Position numbers and translations under genes: made by a program. A stretch of 64,000 nucleotides of DNA, taken from assembly GCA_916613615.1 (NCBI GenBank), contig OU744725.1:52013575-52077574 (forward strand), written 5' to 3'. Positions 45,793 to 55,834 of the stretch are shown one piece after another (position 1 is the first letter of the stretch; each line of letters opens with the position of its first letter). A model generated the notes under the pieces. It was not told the DNA's origin and did no database searches. It saw nothing but the letters and a program-made list of their open reading frames with translations. Origin of the DNA: Steromphala cineraria. Taxonomy: Eukaryota; Mollusca; Gastropoda; Trochida; Trochidae.

Positions 45793-46825
45793 CGTACATT
45801 TCCCCATCCATTAACGTTACTCCATTTGGAAACATTAAAATCCTGTAGATATCTTTTATTGGCATGTGCGAGAGAGTCCACAGCAATAAACTTGAGTTTA
45901 TCACCAAATGCTAAAGACACAGCTTTGGAGTAAGCCCAACAAATGATAAGCACTGGAAAGAAATCCTATAATCAATATTGAAGATGCAGTTAAAGACGAC
46001 TACAATCTTGCTATTGGATGAAGAAGTTGTAACAGAATGATCGAATTTCAACACTCGATTTTCCAGATTTTATGAACCATTAAAACGGGTTTTCATAGCA
46101 CACTTTCCCTCTTTATCATCAGAATGTTAGGAGATTCGTTTTTTGCATCAACGTCAATGTAGTTGCAAAATCAATTGTACGAATGTATGTATTTTTCTAA
46201 CGAATATATAATTTTTCGGCACTTGGTAGCTTTAAAAACCTATTTTCATACATCATACAACAATTTAATATATAATAATATAATTCATCAAATCTTTGAT
46301 AACATTTTTAGCTTCAGTGCTTTGGAAAATTTGTAAAAAATATTAACTTATGTTATTAAATATTTTACATTGTACATTCCCATGGAGTCAAGACACAACG
46401 TTCAAATCCTTCTGAGACTCAGAATTCAGATTAAAATGTAATTATAGACAAAAACGCATTTCAAGCTCTAAAGTGCATCCCATCAAAGAAGACCAAGTGG
46501 CGATATTTGGTGATTTAAAGACAGTTTTTTTTATGTACATTATTATTAATGCTATTAGGAACTGAATCGCTAAATATTAACCTGCATATTTTATGAGATT
46601 CTAAGAAACATATCTTCAGTCAGACCGATTGATCTAAATCTCCAGTGTTTAAAAGAACACATTTAAATTCTGGAGGCACTTTCAATAGTGCAAACTAGTT
46701 CAGATTGACGTCAATGTCACCATTTTAATCTTAATTGAAAACAAGTAGTTGACACAGATGACATTTGAGGTAGAATTTGTAAGTCGCTGGTAGCAAACCC
46801 AAACCGAATCAAAGAATACTCTTAT

Positions 46826-47159
46826 TGAAAGGGGCAGTAGCACGTTTTAAGGGGTAATATAAGGTGGTGTCAGGAAATTGAATAAAAATGGTTCCAATTG
46901 AAATATAATGTAATTGAACTAATTGAAGCTGCAATCGATAAAATATAAATGCGATTCCCTTTTCTTACACAAGAGAATTCAAGGTGTTCACACAAAATTG
47001 GCCTCTGGTGGACTTTATTTGAATCTTTATAATTTCTGACTATGGATGATTGGTTTGGGTAACAAGATTTTTGACACAATCAAAATAATACATTTAGCAG
47101 AAACGTACACTTATCAGTGAAAATAATTTGTTTTAACAAACATGCTACTGCCCCTTTAA
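46826..47159 (-). mobile_element. MITE family 1 copy, near full length, diverged
   Basis: AAAGGGGCAGTAGCACGTTTT start and CATGCTACTGCCCCTTTAA end; internal deletions make it 334 bp. The GGCCGCC marker is altered (TTGGCCTCTGG). Confidence 0.9.
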
Positions 47160-47904
47160 ATTAGATCGCTACCTAACATATAGCAGAAAGGAAAGGACAT
47201 GAAAAGAATAAAAACACTTAATGTTTCACCATGTTCTCCATTAAATGAAGCCCAAGTGGTTAGAGAGAAAGAGGGAAACCTCACAAGGACCCGCGTATGT
47301 TAGGCCTAGAAAAAAAAGAAATTTGTTTCCGGTTTCCCCCGTATCAGTTTCAAACCTCCGCATCAAGCCTTTTCATCAGATATTGACAAGAGGAAAATGG
47401 AAATGTAGTCCCAAAGCCCAGAAAAACATTGAAACTTGAACTGTTATAATTTAATCGTTTCTCTTCGTGTAGGCCGATCCAAATTTTTTTTTTTTCAAAT
47501 TCCGTTGAACAATTTTCATATTAAAACAAAAAAATATTTGGAAATAAAAAAGAAAAATCCGCGTCATCGTACATTTTTGCCTGCATGCAAAGACCAGAAA
47601 CACTTATTTTATTTTTGGCCTTAGTGACATATGACATTAAGAGCATACTTGTGACGTAAGACTGTTTGATATTTAAGAAATAGACGTGGTTAGAAAGTGT
47701 CGCCATTTACGTCATGAGCTGCCAACTTGGTTTCTTCCCTGTCAGTGTAACTACTGTCAAGAGAGAAATTGTCGTCTCCTCAGCTTTATAGGTGATTGAC
47801 AGCTACAGAGATGAGTCAACAAGTTCAACTTCGATTTCGTAACAATACTAACAAAATAAATTTCACGCACACACTTATCTATTGGCTGTTACATAAAATA
47901 TAAA

Positions 47905-48650
47905 TTGAACTAGACAGTATTTAATTTGGAAACGATATAAGGTATTGCAAAACACATTTAAGTAGTGTATTGTAAAACACAATTGCTAATGGCTGAAATA
48001 TTGCCCAAGTTGGCTTAAAGGGGCAGTAGCACGTTTTTTGATAATTTTATATTTCAAATATTTCACTGATAATTGTACGTTAATGCTAAATGTATTATTT
48101 TAACAGTGTCAACAATCTCATTACACAAGCCATTCATCTATAGTCAGAGAACAAAGTATGAAGATTCACATTAAATCCATTGGCGGCCATTTTGTGTGAA
48201 CACCTTTAATTTATTTTGTGTAATAAAAAAGAATCGCATAGCTAAACTTTACATTGTATATTTGAATTATCACTGCTTCATTTAGTTTAAATACTTTGTC
48301 TTTCAATTGGAACTATTCATTTTCATTTTCCTGACATCACCCTATATTCCCCCTAAAACGTGCTACTGCCCCTTTAAACATCAAGCTTCTCACTGTTGCA
48401 CAGTTCACATTGCTACATCAATACAATAAAATAAAATGTTCAAATGCTTCGCGTAGCAATTTGTTGAACTAGACAAGATTTAATTTGGTAACAATGTAAG
48501 GTATTGCAAAACACATTTTAGTAGTGTATTGAAAAACACCGTTAATGGTTGAAATATTGCCTTTAACTCAAACCTTCTCACTGTAACATCGTTCACAGTA
48601 ATCAATACAATTTTAGGACAAAGGGTTCAAAAGCTCTGCGTAACAAGTTA
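47905..48650. repeat. ~200-bp tandem duplication, first unit interrupted by a MITE
   Basis: Unit 1 (47905-48463 minus the MITE) and unit 2 (48464-48650) share TTGAACTAGACA, TTAATTTGG, AAGGTATTGCAAAACACAT, TAGTGTATTG, GAAATATTGCC and CTTCTCACTGT in order. Unit 2 shows a single TTAA (48563-48566) where unit 1 has the MITE. Confidence 0.85.
48015..48377 (+). mobile_element. MITE family 1 copy, full length, with related empty site at 48563
   Basis: 363 bp including both TTAA sites, near-consensus TIRs, interior GGCGGCCATTTTGTG. The paralogous unit 2 lacks it and keeps one TTAA. Confidence 0.94.
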
Positions 48651-48707
48651 TAAGTACATTGAATATACAGGTAAGTAGTAAGTTTATAAATTACAATGCT
48701 CAGAGTA

Positions 48708-49365
48708 TAATGCCCTTTTTACATGCGCACGTTTACTCCTAGGAGTAAATATACTTACAGGGAGTAAACGTGCCATGTAAACAGCCAAAAACAGATTTAC
48801 TTTCAGGAGTATATTTACTCCTAGGAGTTAAATACTCCACCCCTAGAGGTAAAGTTAAAGTATATTTACTTTTACTCCTGTGAGTATCCTGTCATTTTCT
48901 ATAGTATTAGCATAGTTGAATGACTAGGTTGAGGTAAATGACTTGCATTTATATATTTTCTAAACACTACTATTGTGTTTTAATCAATAATAACTTACAT
49001 TCAAGATTATTCTTTTTAACTTGTCGAGAGCATGTTTCCTAATGAAGGAAATTTTTTGTTTTTATGTTTGTGTCATTCTTTAAAACCAAAAACCTGCTTT
49101 TACCCCTTTACACTAGTAGTTGATTGACCAAACGAAATCTATGGTAAAATTGTGTTAAATTATTCTCTGCCTCAAGATTTGCATTTCATACATTGAGTTT
49201 TCTATGAAAAAATATGTTTCCTTCTCTAAGCAAATCATGATATACTTAAGGGTCCTTAAATTCCAATGGAACGTAAAGTAAATATACTTTTACTTCTAGG
49301 AGCAAAAATACTCCTTGGAGTAATTATACTCTCAGGAGTAAAGTGCGCATGTAAAAAGGGCATTA
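48708..49365. mobile_element. TIR element of 658 bp rich in TACTCC/GGAGTA palindromes
   Basis: Left end TAATGCCCTTTTTACATGCG and the complement at the right end pair over ~24 bp and then continue through TTTACTCCT-type motifs. Interior carries TTTACTCCTAGGAGTAAA (48732-48749) and several more copies of ACTCCTAGGAGT or near variants near 48.8, 48.87 and 49.3 kb. No ORF. Confidence 0.85.
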
Positions 49366-49369
49366 GCAC

Positions 49370-50620
49370 AGTTTAGTTAGTAGAAACGATATTTTGTATA
49401 TAATACATACTTCGTACATCAAATAATACAAAATATGCATGTCCTATATATCCCATCTGTTTTATTGATAGATGCATATGGACATAACAAGAGATGAAAA
49501 GTAACATATAATATAACAGAAAGATTGCACTGGTTAAAAAAAACTGAAATAAATGAAAGAATCAAATACTATAAAGTTAATAGAATTGCTTTTTTGGAAT
49601 GTTTTATTTACAAATGGACGACGTCGTTGGTTAGGTTGCTTCGTATATATCAAGTAAAACGTTCCAATGTTGAAACATTCCATATAACATAACTGTCTTG
49701 ATCGAATTATTGGCCGGTTTCGTAGAATTGCTTTTTTGGAATGTTTTTGTAATAATAGGACGAATACGTTTAGGTGCTTTGTATGCTTTAAGTAAGTAAG
49801 TTTTCCAACATTGCATATGATATAACTGGCTTGATCGCATTACTGGACAAGAGTTGTTACAAAAGCGAATCATTGCACTTGAACCATCTTGTTATTGGAC
49901 AGACATGGTAAACATAGGATTGTGAATTCCTCTTTGGTATTATTAGCAATAGGGTATGCTTTTCGATTTGGAAGATTTGCTTACAGCTAACCATTCTCTA
50001 TTCAATGTGTGTGTTACTTTGCATCAATAGAATATCAATCCCAAAACCACTTTCTCAAATTAAGAACGGATTCTTCCTTTCTGAGATTATAAAATGTAAC
50101 GGAATCTTTGATCAACGTATCAATATGCTTCTACGTCGCTTTAGTTAGAGGAATGGGATACTTGAGATAAACAATGCGAATAAAGATATGAATAAAAAGG
50201 TTAATGTGTTTATAAACTTTAGCATCCAATTTGTTGAAAGGTTTATACTAATACCTCAGTAATGACGTCCATAGACAATAAAGAAAAGAATAAGTTTGGA
50301 AAAAAGAAATCAATCTGTAAAATAGTGATATTACTTTATGTGCAATTACACAATGATTTCATTGAACAGAAGTAATTTCAAATTTAATGTTTCAAAGAAT
50401 TATAAAGATCATTAAAATCACGTAATTACCAAAATATTGACCACCCAAGCACATATTTTTGAATCTTTGAGAACAAGTAATCCCATATCTGATAGTTTAA
50501 TAACATCCATTCGCAGTTCCTATTCTAAGAGAGATCGAGAAAAGATAATCACAATTCCTGGCTGTATTTATCATCCAGAGGATATACTATCGATATCTTT
50601 TACAGATTGAATTGTGAAAT
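49370..50620. other. Spacer; no gene seen
   Basis: A short diverged repeat, AGAATTGCTTTTTTGGAATGTTTT, occurs at ~49582 and ~49726 with similar followers (GGACGA.., TTAGGT..TTCGTAT), a ~140-bp tandem duplication. No supported ORF. Confidence 0.55.
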
Positions 50621-50625
50621 AACTC

Positions 50626-50970
50626 AGAGCTCTGCCACAGCGCTCGTGTTGCTAGAGTCGATGTGTCTGCGATTGTGGCTCCAACTCTCGCCTTTTCTCG
50701 CAGCAAGCGTGGAGTGGAGACGCGAGTAGTTGTGTCTGCAACGCCTGTGTTGTCGGGGCGGATCTCAGCTGCTCGGCGTAAACATAGAGTGGACATGATG
50801 CATACGCGCGTGCATGCCTCTGTGCACATACACGTGCTTCTTGTGGTGATCGGGATTGTACATTTTGCAGGTAGGCAGATTTTCTTCCTAAGATGCTAGC
50901 ATTTGTCATGTGTGTAGTAAATCTGCTCCGAGTAAACAAACGGGGAATTTTTGCACACACGCACATTTTT
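50626..50970. other. CpG-rich island-like stretch with open frames on both strands
   Basis: Unusually rich in CG dinucleotides for this window (GACGCGAGTAG, GGGGCGGATC, ACGCGCGTGC). Open frames on both strands (104 aa minus, 78 aa plus). The plus frame from 50663 ends in a hydrophobic stretch HVLLVVIGIVHFAG followed by CAG|GTAGGC at 50870/50871, which could be a donor. No family recognised; may be a first exon, a promoter or a repeat. Confidence 0.3.
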
Positions 50971-50999
50971 TATCTGATGTCTCCTGTGGTGTATATTTG

Positions 51000-52430
51000 C
51001 AGTTAGTAAGAGAGGTACTTTCTTTGGTATTTGAACATTATTGGAGTATATAAATCACTGCTGTTTACATTTGGATGTAAACATGGTTTAAGCGATGCAC
51101 ATACTTACATCTCTGTGCATGCACATATATGTTTTCATCTTTATTACTGTTCTTACCAAAGATTTTTCACTTTTAATGGAATCGATCTACGTACATATGT
51201 GAGCTTCGTGTAATATACTAGGGAGAACGTGGGTAAACATGACTTATGCATAAACTATATAAGAGTATTATGGCTGTTATATCATATTATCATAATGCAT
51301 ATTAATGTAGACTGTTTTTAAAACAAAATGCTGATTTCTGAGAACATGTGTGCAACTGTCTTGTTGCACATGCATGTGCTAGATATATACCTTTCAGTAA
51401 GTAAAGGCTCCCCTTTTCCAAACTGAAATAGTTTCAGGCGTATTAGAAGAACCACTTTATTACTTATAATCAAATATATATATATGTCAAAAAATGAAGA
51501 TATTTATTAATTATAGAATATTGTCTCTGGTATTTCCTGTTGTTAGTGAACACTAGTGAAGCACAAGTATTAAATGAATGAAAAGAAAGGGAGTCGGAAA
51601 TTCTCCAAAACACTCTAGTCTTGTCTGAACCCTCTGTCCTTAACGAAATTTCTATTATTTTTGCTTTATATTTAATGAAAAAACGTTTTGGACAAAATGT
51701 TTTTTTTTTCATACATAGCACCAATTGAAAAAGAATGTTCTCTAAGATTCAAATTATGTCTTCTGATATGCTCAAAATGCATTATTAAGTCCAATTAAAA
51801 GAAAGTGTATACTTTCTGTACCTTACACAATAACATTTGTCGTAGTGTCCATAATGTTTTTGAATTAAAAGACAAACCATTAAGAAACCTCCTGTACTAA
51901 ACAACGTCTACATAAGTAGCCCTCTTGGTTGTAGTAGAACCACTTGTTGCTAAGCAAGGTCGAATGGTCTTGTTTCCGATTATCACTGTCTCTCAGTACT
52001 CGCATACGTTGTCTTAAGAACATAGAAACAGCAATTTGATAGCTTGGCAAGACATATATCAACAATATTGGTCAACAGCTAGACTTGACTGACTTGTATT
52101 GATTAACGATGACCTTGTCGCCTTCTTTACGATAAGTCATCAGAAATTGAAAGCATAGCATTACATATTTCACATAATGACCTCTCGTCTTCGAGGTAAC
52201 AGTCATTGACAACTTATTTCAAGGCTTAACCGTCTAGGACTTGTATTCGAGTTATCCGGCAAATTAATTGAGAAAGAAGCCATATATAATTTGACAAAAC
52301 ATAGTTCAAAACCAAAAGTTCTTCACGAAATAGGATCAATGAGGTTTCTTCGAAAATATTCCCATTTTGGAAGCATAAAGTTGATAGGGAGTTGAAACAT
52401 GATTCCACTCTAAGAGTTTCTCTTTAAAGG
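51000..52430. other. Spacer with diverged repeat fragments; no gene seen
   Basis: 51.9-52.05 kb contains CACTTGTTGCTAAGCAAGGTC, a diverged version of the sequence at 52437 and 61167. Otherwise AT-rich and non-coding. Confidence 0.5.
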
Positions 52431-52435
52431 AGCGA

Positions 52436-52601
52436 TCACTTGTTGCTCAAAGCAAGGCTAAACTGTCTTGCATAAACTTCCTTGAAAAGGTCACAAGTCG
52501 ATGAGGTGTCAGGTTATATAGGACACGATCGCTGAGTGGCGAGTCACAACACTAATTGCCTCGGTCATTGAGACCAGTGTATGGAGATCAACACATAAAC
52601 A
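52436..52601. repeat. Dispersed repeat, copy 1 (partner at 61166-61331)
   Basis: 166 bp (CACTTGTTGCTCAAAGCAAG.., ACACGATCGCTGAGTGGCGA.., GAGATCAACACAT) with about six differences from 61166-61331, same orientation, 8.73 kb apart. Confidence 0.9.
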
Positions 52602-52835
52602 TGGAATCCCGATGTCTTTCCTATTGTTAGACAATTGATAAGACCCATTGACATGGTTAATGGCCAAGTTGCGGCAGGTTGGGATTGCAAATTTAATTGA
52701 TTACCACTTAATTACATGTTTTGGAGATAATTATTTAGTTAAAGTGACAGACAGTATTGAGATCAACACATAAACATGGAATCTCGATGTCTTTCCTATT
52801 GTTTGACAATTGACATGACCCATTGACATGGTTGA
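52584..52835. repeat. Tandem duplication, ~75-bp segment, offset ~178
   Basis: GAGATCAACACATAAACATG..GATGTCTTTCCTATTGTT..GACCCATTGACATGGTT occurs at 52583 and again near 52760. Confidence 0.82.
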
Positions 52836-52906
52836 AGCTAGTTGGTATATACGCAAGCGTAATTGATTACCACTTGTATGTTTTAGATATAATTACTTAA
52901 AAATTG

Positions 52907-53075
52907 AAGGCTTAGTCTGTTATCTAGACCCTAAAGGAAAAAAAATGAAATAAAAGAGCCTTCTTGTAAGTCTAGACAATGTTGGCACATCTAGATTCCT
53001 CCGCTTTAGGAATTAAGAATTGTGCGGGGTTCCTTTTTCATTTTTATATCAAATATTGAATATTAAAATTTTAGT
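52907..53075. repeat. Dispersed repeat, copy 2 (partner at 11880-12030)
   Basis: Same ordered blocks as 11880-12030, with an extra ~18 bp (AGGAATTAAGAATTGTGC) before GGGTTCC. Confidence 0.75.
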
Positions 53076-53367
53076 GAAATTTTATTTTTAGTTTATCAGT
53101 AAGTCTATCAAAGGCTGTATGCCCAATTGGTCACATCTTTAATGAAAAAACAATATATGAAGATAATTTTATTTTTTAAAGTATTTATGCGAAACATGTT
53201 CTCCTTTTTAAATAATGTGTTCTTTAATCCTGATTTAGATTACACTGAACATAAAAAAGCGTTGTTTGGTGATATTTGGTTTGGAATAGTTTGGATGTGT
53301 GATAAAGCACGTTCAGATACATGCAGTATGATTTGTATATACGAATATTTTTATTTGTGAATCTTAA

Positions 53368-53540
53368 TTAGGTCTTCAAGTCTGGAAGACCTATTGTTTT
53401 CTTTCCGATTTCTTCAAGTTCTTCTTCTTATTATTATTATTTGTACTTTTTTTGTGAACGAGCTACAGCCCAAACGGCTGCTTCAACTTCGATCAAACTT
53501 GCACAGGTGAAAGCCCTTACAGTGGTATAGATATGGTGAA
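53368..53540. mobile_element. Probable end of a hairpin-ended bivalve repeat
   Basis: TTAGGTCTTCAAGTCTGGA.. forms an 8-bp hairpin AGGTCTTC/GAAGACCT (53370-53392). It is followed by a (TTA)n/(CTT)n-rich stretch and GAACGAGCTACAGCC, CAAACGGCTG, ACTTCGATCAAACTTGCACA. I recall such sequences as common in bivalve genomes; extent to the right is uncertain. Confidence 0.5.
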
Positions 53541-53934
53541 CTTTCGTTTGTAGTTTGTAATTGGTAAGATCTCGTTGGTTTCTGAAATATGTGTGTGTAC
53601 ATATGTTGATTAATGACTTTGCTTTTTATGTTCTTACATACAGTGCTGTCGCAAACTCGAATTGCCACTGTACCTCATTGAGTGCACATCCTTACACAAA
53701 GACATAGAAAATATACCATCGAGACAGGGAAGAAGCTAAGATTTGAAATTCTTATAAACAAAGCAGCAGCATAACAGACCCAATATGACGTATCACGTTT
53801 ATGTATTGATTTAAAGGCATTCGGTTTGACGGTTAATGCATTGAACAATCAGTTGAAACCATGACTCATTACAATGTTGAATTATCCATGAAAACGAACA
53901 GATGATAAGAAACAGGAAAATATAAGATTGCATT

Positions 53935-54296
53935 TGAAGGCGCAGTAGCACGTTTTAGAGGGATTATAAAGTGATGTCAGGAAAATGAAAATTAATGGTT
54001 CCAATTGAAAGACAATGTATTCAAACTAAATGGATAAGTAATGATTCAAATATATAACGTAAAGTTAAGCCATGCGATTCCTTTTTCCTAAGCAAAATAG
54101 TTTAAAGGTGTTCACACAAAATGGCCACCAATGGATTTTATGTGAATCTTCATACTTTGTCCTCTGACTATGGATGATTGGCTTGTGTAATGAGATTTTT
54201 GAGACTGTCAAAATAATAAATTTAGCATTTACTAACCATTATCAGTGACATTTTTAAAATATAAAATTTTCCAAAAACGTGCTACTGCCCCTTTAA
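53935..54296 (-). mobile_element. MITE family 1 copy, full length
   Basis: GGCGCAGTAGCACGTTTT start (one change from consensus, left TTAA lost) to ACGTGCTACTGCCCCTTTAA. ATGGCCACC on the plus strand. Confidence 0.91.
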
Positions 54297-54384
54297 GGGA
54301 TACTGACCCCCAATGAATTATTTCATTGTCTTGACAGTATATCTTATCAGGTAAGATCAGTCATGGGATTTCAATTCACATTGT

Positions 54385-55829
54385 TAGCTCATCAGGTCTG
54401 AAAGACCCGATGGGCTTATGGCATGGCATGGCGTCCGGCGTCCGTCCATCCGTCCGTCCGTCCGTCCGTCCATCCGTAAACTTTTCACATTTTCGACTTC
54501 TTCTCCAGAACCAATGACTCTAGAGAGCTCAAATTTGATGTGGAGACTCCTTGGCAATTGCGGATTCTAAATTGTAGATTTCATGACCTCATGACCCCAA
54601 ACGGGGTCACAGGGGTCAAAACCTTAAAAACCTATATTCATCTTCTTCTCCAGTTCCAAAAGGTCTAGAGAGCTGAAAAGTTGTGTGTAGACTCCTTGGC
54701 CAATGAGGATTCTAAATTGTAGATTTCATGACCTCATGACCCCAATTGGGGTCACAGGGGTCAAAACCTTAAAAACCTATTTTCATCTTCTTCTCCAGTT
54801 CCAAAAGGTCTAGAGAGCTAAAAAGTTGTGTGTAGACTCCTTGGCCAATGGGGATTCTAAATTGTAGATTTCATGACCTCATGACCCCAATTGGGGTCAC
54901 AGGGGTCAAAACCTTTAAAACCTGTTTTCATCTTCTTCTCCAGATCCAAAAGGTCGAGAGAGCTAAAAAGTTGTATGTAGACTCCTTGGCCAATGAGGAT
55001 TCTAAATTTTAGGTTTGCTTACCCCTTGACCCCAATTGGGGTCACAGGGGTCAAAACCTTAAAAACCTATTTTACTCCATCTTCTCCAGTTCTAAAAGTT
55101 CTAGAGAGCTAAAAAGTTGTGTGTAGACTCCTTGGCCAATGAGGATTCTAAATTTTAGGTTTGGTTACCCCTTGACCCCAATTGGGGTCAAAGGGGTCAA
55201 AGCCTTAAAAACATTTTTTACTCCTTCTCCTCCAGATACAAAAGGTCGAGAGAGCTAAAAAGTTGTATGTAGACTCCTTGGCCAATGAGGATTCTAAATT
55301 TTAGGTTTGCTTACCCCTTGACCCCAATTGGGGTCACAGGGGTCAAAACCTTAAAAACCTATTTTACTTCATCTTCTCCAGTTCTAAAAGTTCTAGAGAG
55401 CTAAACAGTTGTGTGTAGACTCCTTGGCTAATTAGGATTCTAAATTTTAGGTTTGGTTACCCCTTGACCCCAATTGGGGTCAAAGGGGTCAAAGCCTTAA
55501 AAACATATTTTACTCCTTCTTCTCCAGTTTCAAAAGGTCTAGAGAGCTGAAAAGTTGTGTGTAGACTCCTGGGCAAATGGGAATTCTAAATTTTAGGTTT
55601 GGTGACCCCATGACCCCAAATGGGGTCACAGGGGTCACAACCTTCAAAACCTATTTTCATCTTCTCCTCCAGTTCCAAATGGTCTAGAGAGCTAAAAAGT
55701 TGTGTGGAGACTCCTTGGCCAATGGGGATTCAAACTTGTAGATTTTGTGACCCAATGACCCAATGGGGTCACAGGGGTCAAAACCTTTTTCAATCAAAAG
55801 TCTGATGAGCTACAGAGCCCATGGCTCTA
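54385..55829. mobile_element. Element with TAGCTCATCAG inverted ends enclosing a 145-bp tandem array
   Basis: Left end TAGCTCATCAGGTCTGAAAG (containing hairpin GGTCT/AGACC), right end CTGATGAGCTACAGAGCCC then palindrome AGAGCCCATGGCTCT. Between them, a (GTCC)n microsatellite (54433-54472) and 8-9 units of 145-146 bp. No ORF beyond 61 aa. Confidence 0.82.
54500..55795. repeat. 145-146-bp tandem repeat array, 8-9 units
   Basis: The junction GGGGTCAAAACCTT recurs at about 54616, 54761, 54906, 55051, 55197, 55343, 55489, 55635 and 55778. Each unit holds TTCTCCAGTTCCAAAAGG, CTAGAGAGCTAAAAAGTTG, GTAGACTCCTTGGC, ATTCTAAATT and, in most, the 18-bp palindrome TGACCCCAATTGGGGTCA. Confidence 0.95.
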
Positions 55830-55834
55830 TTTTT

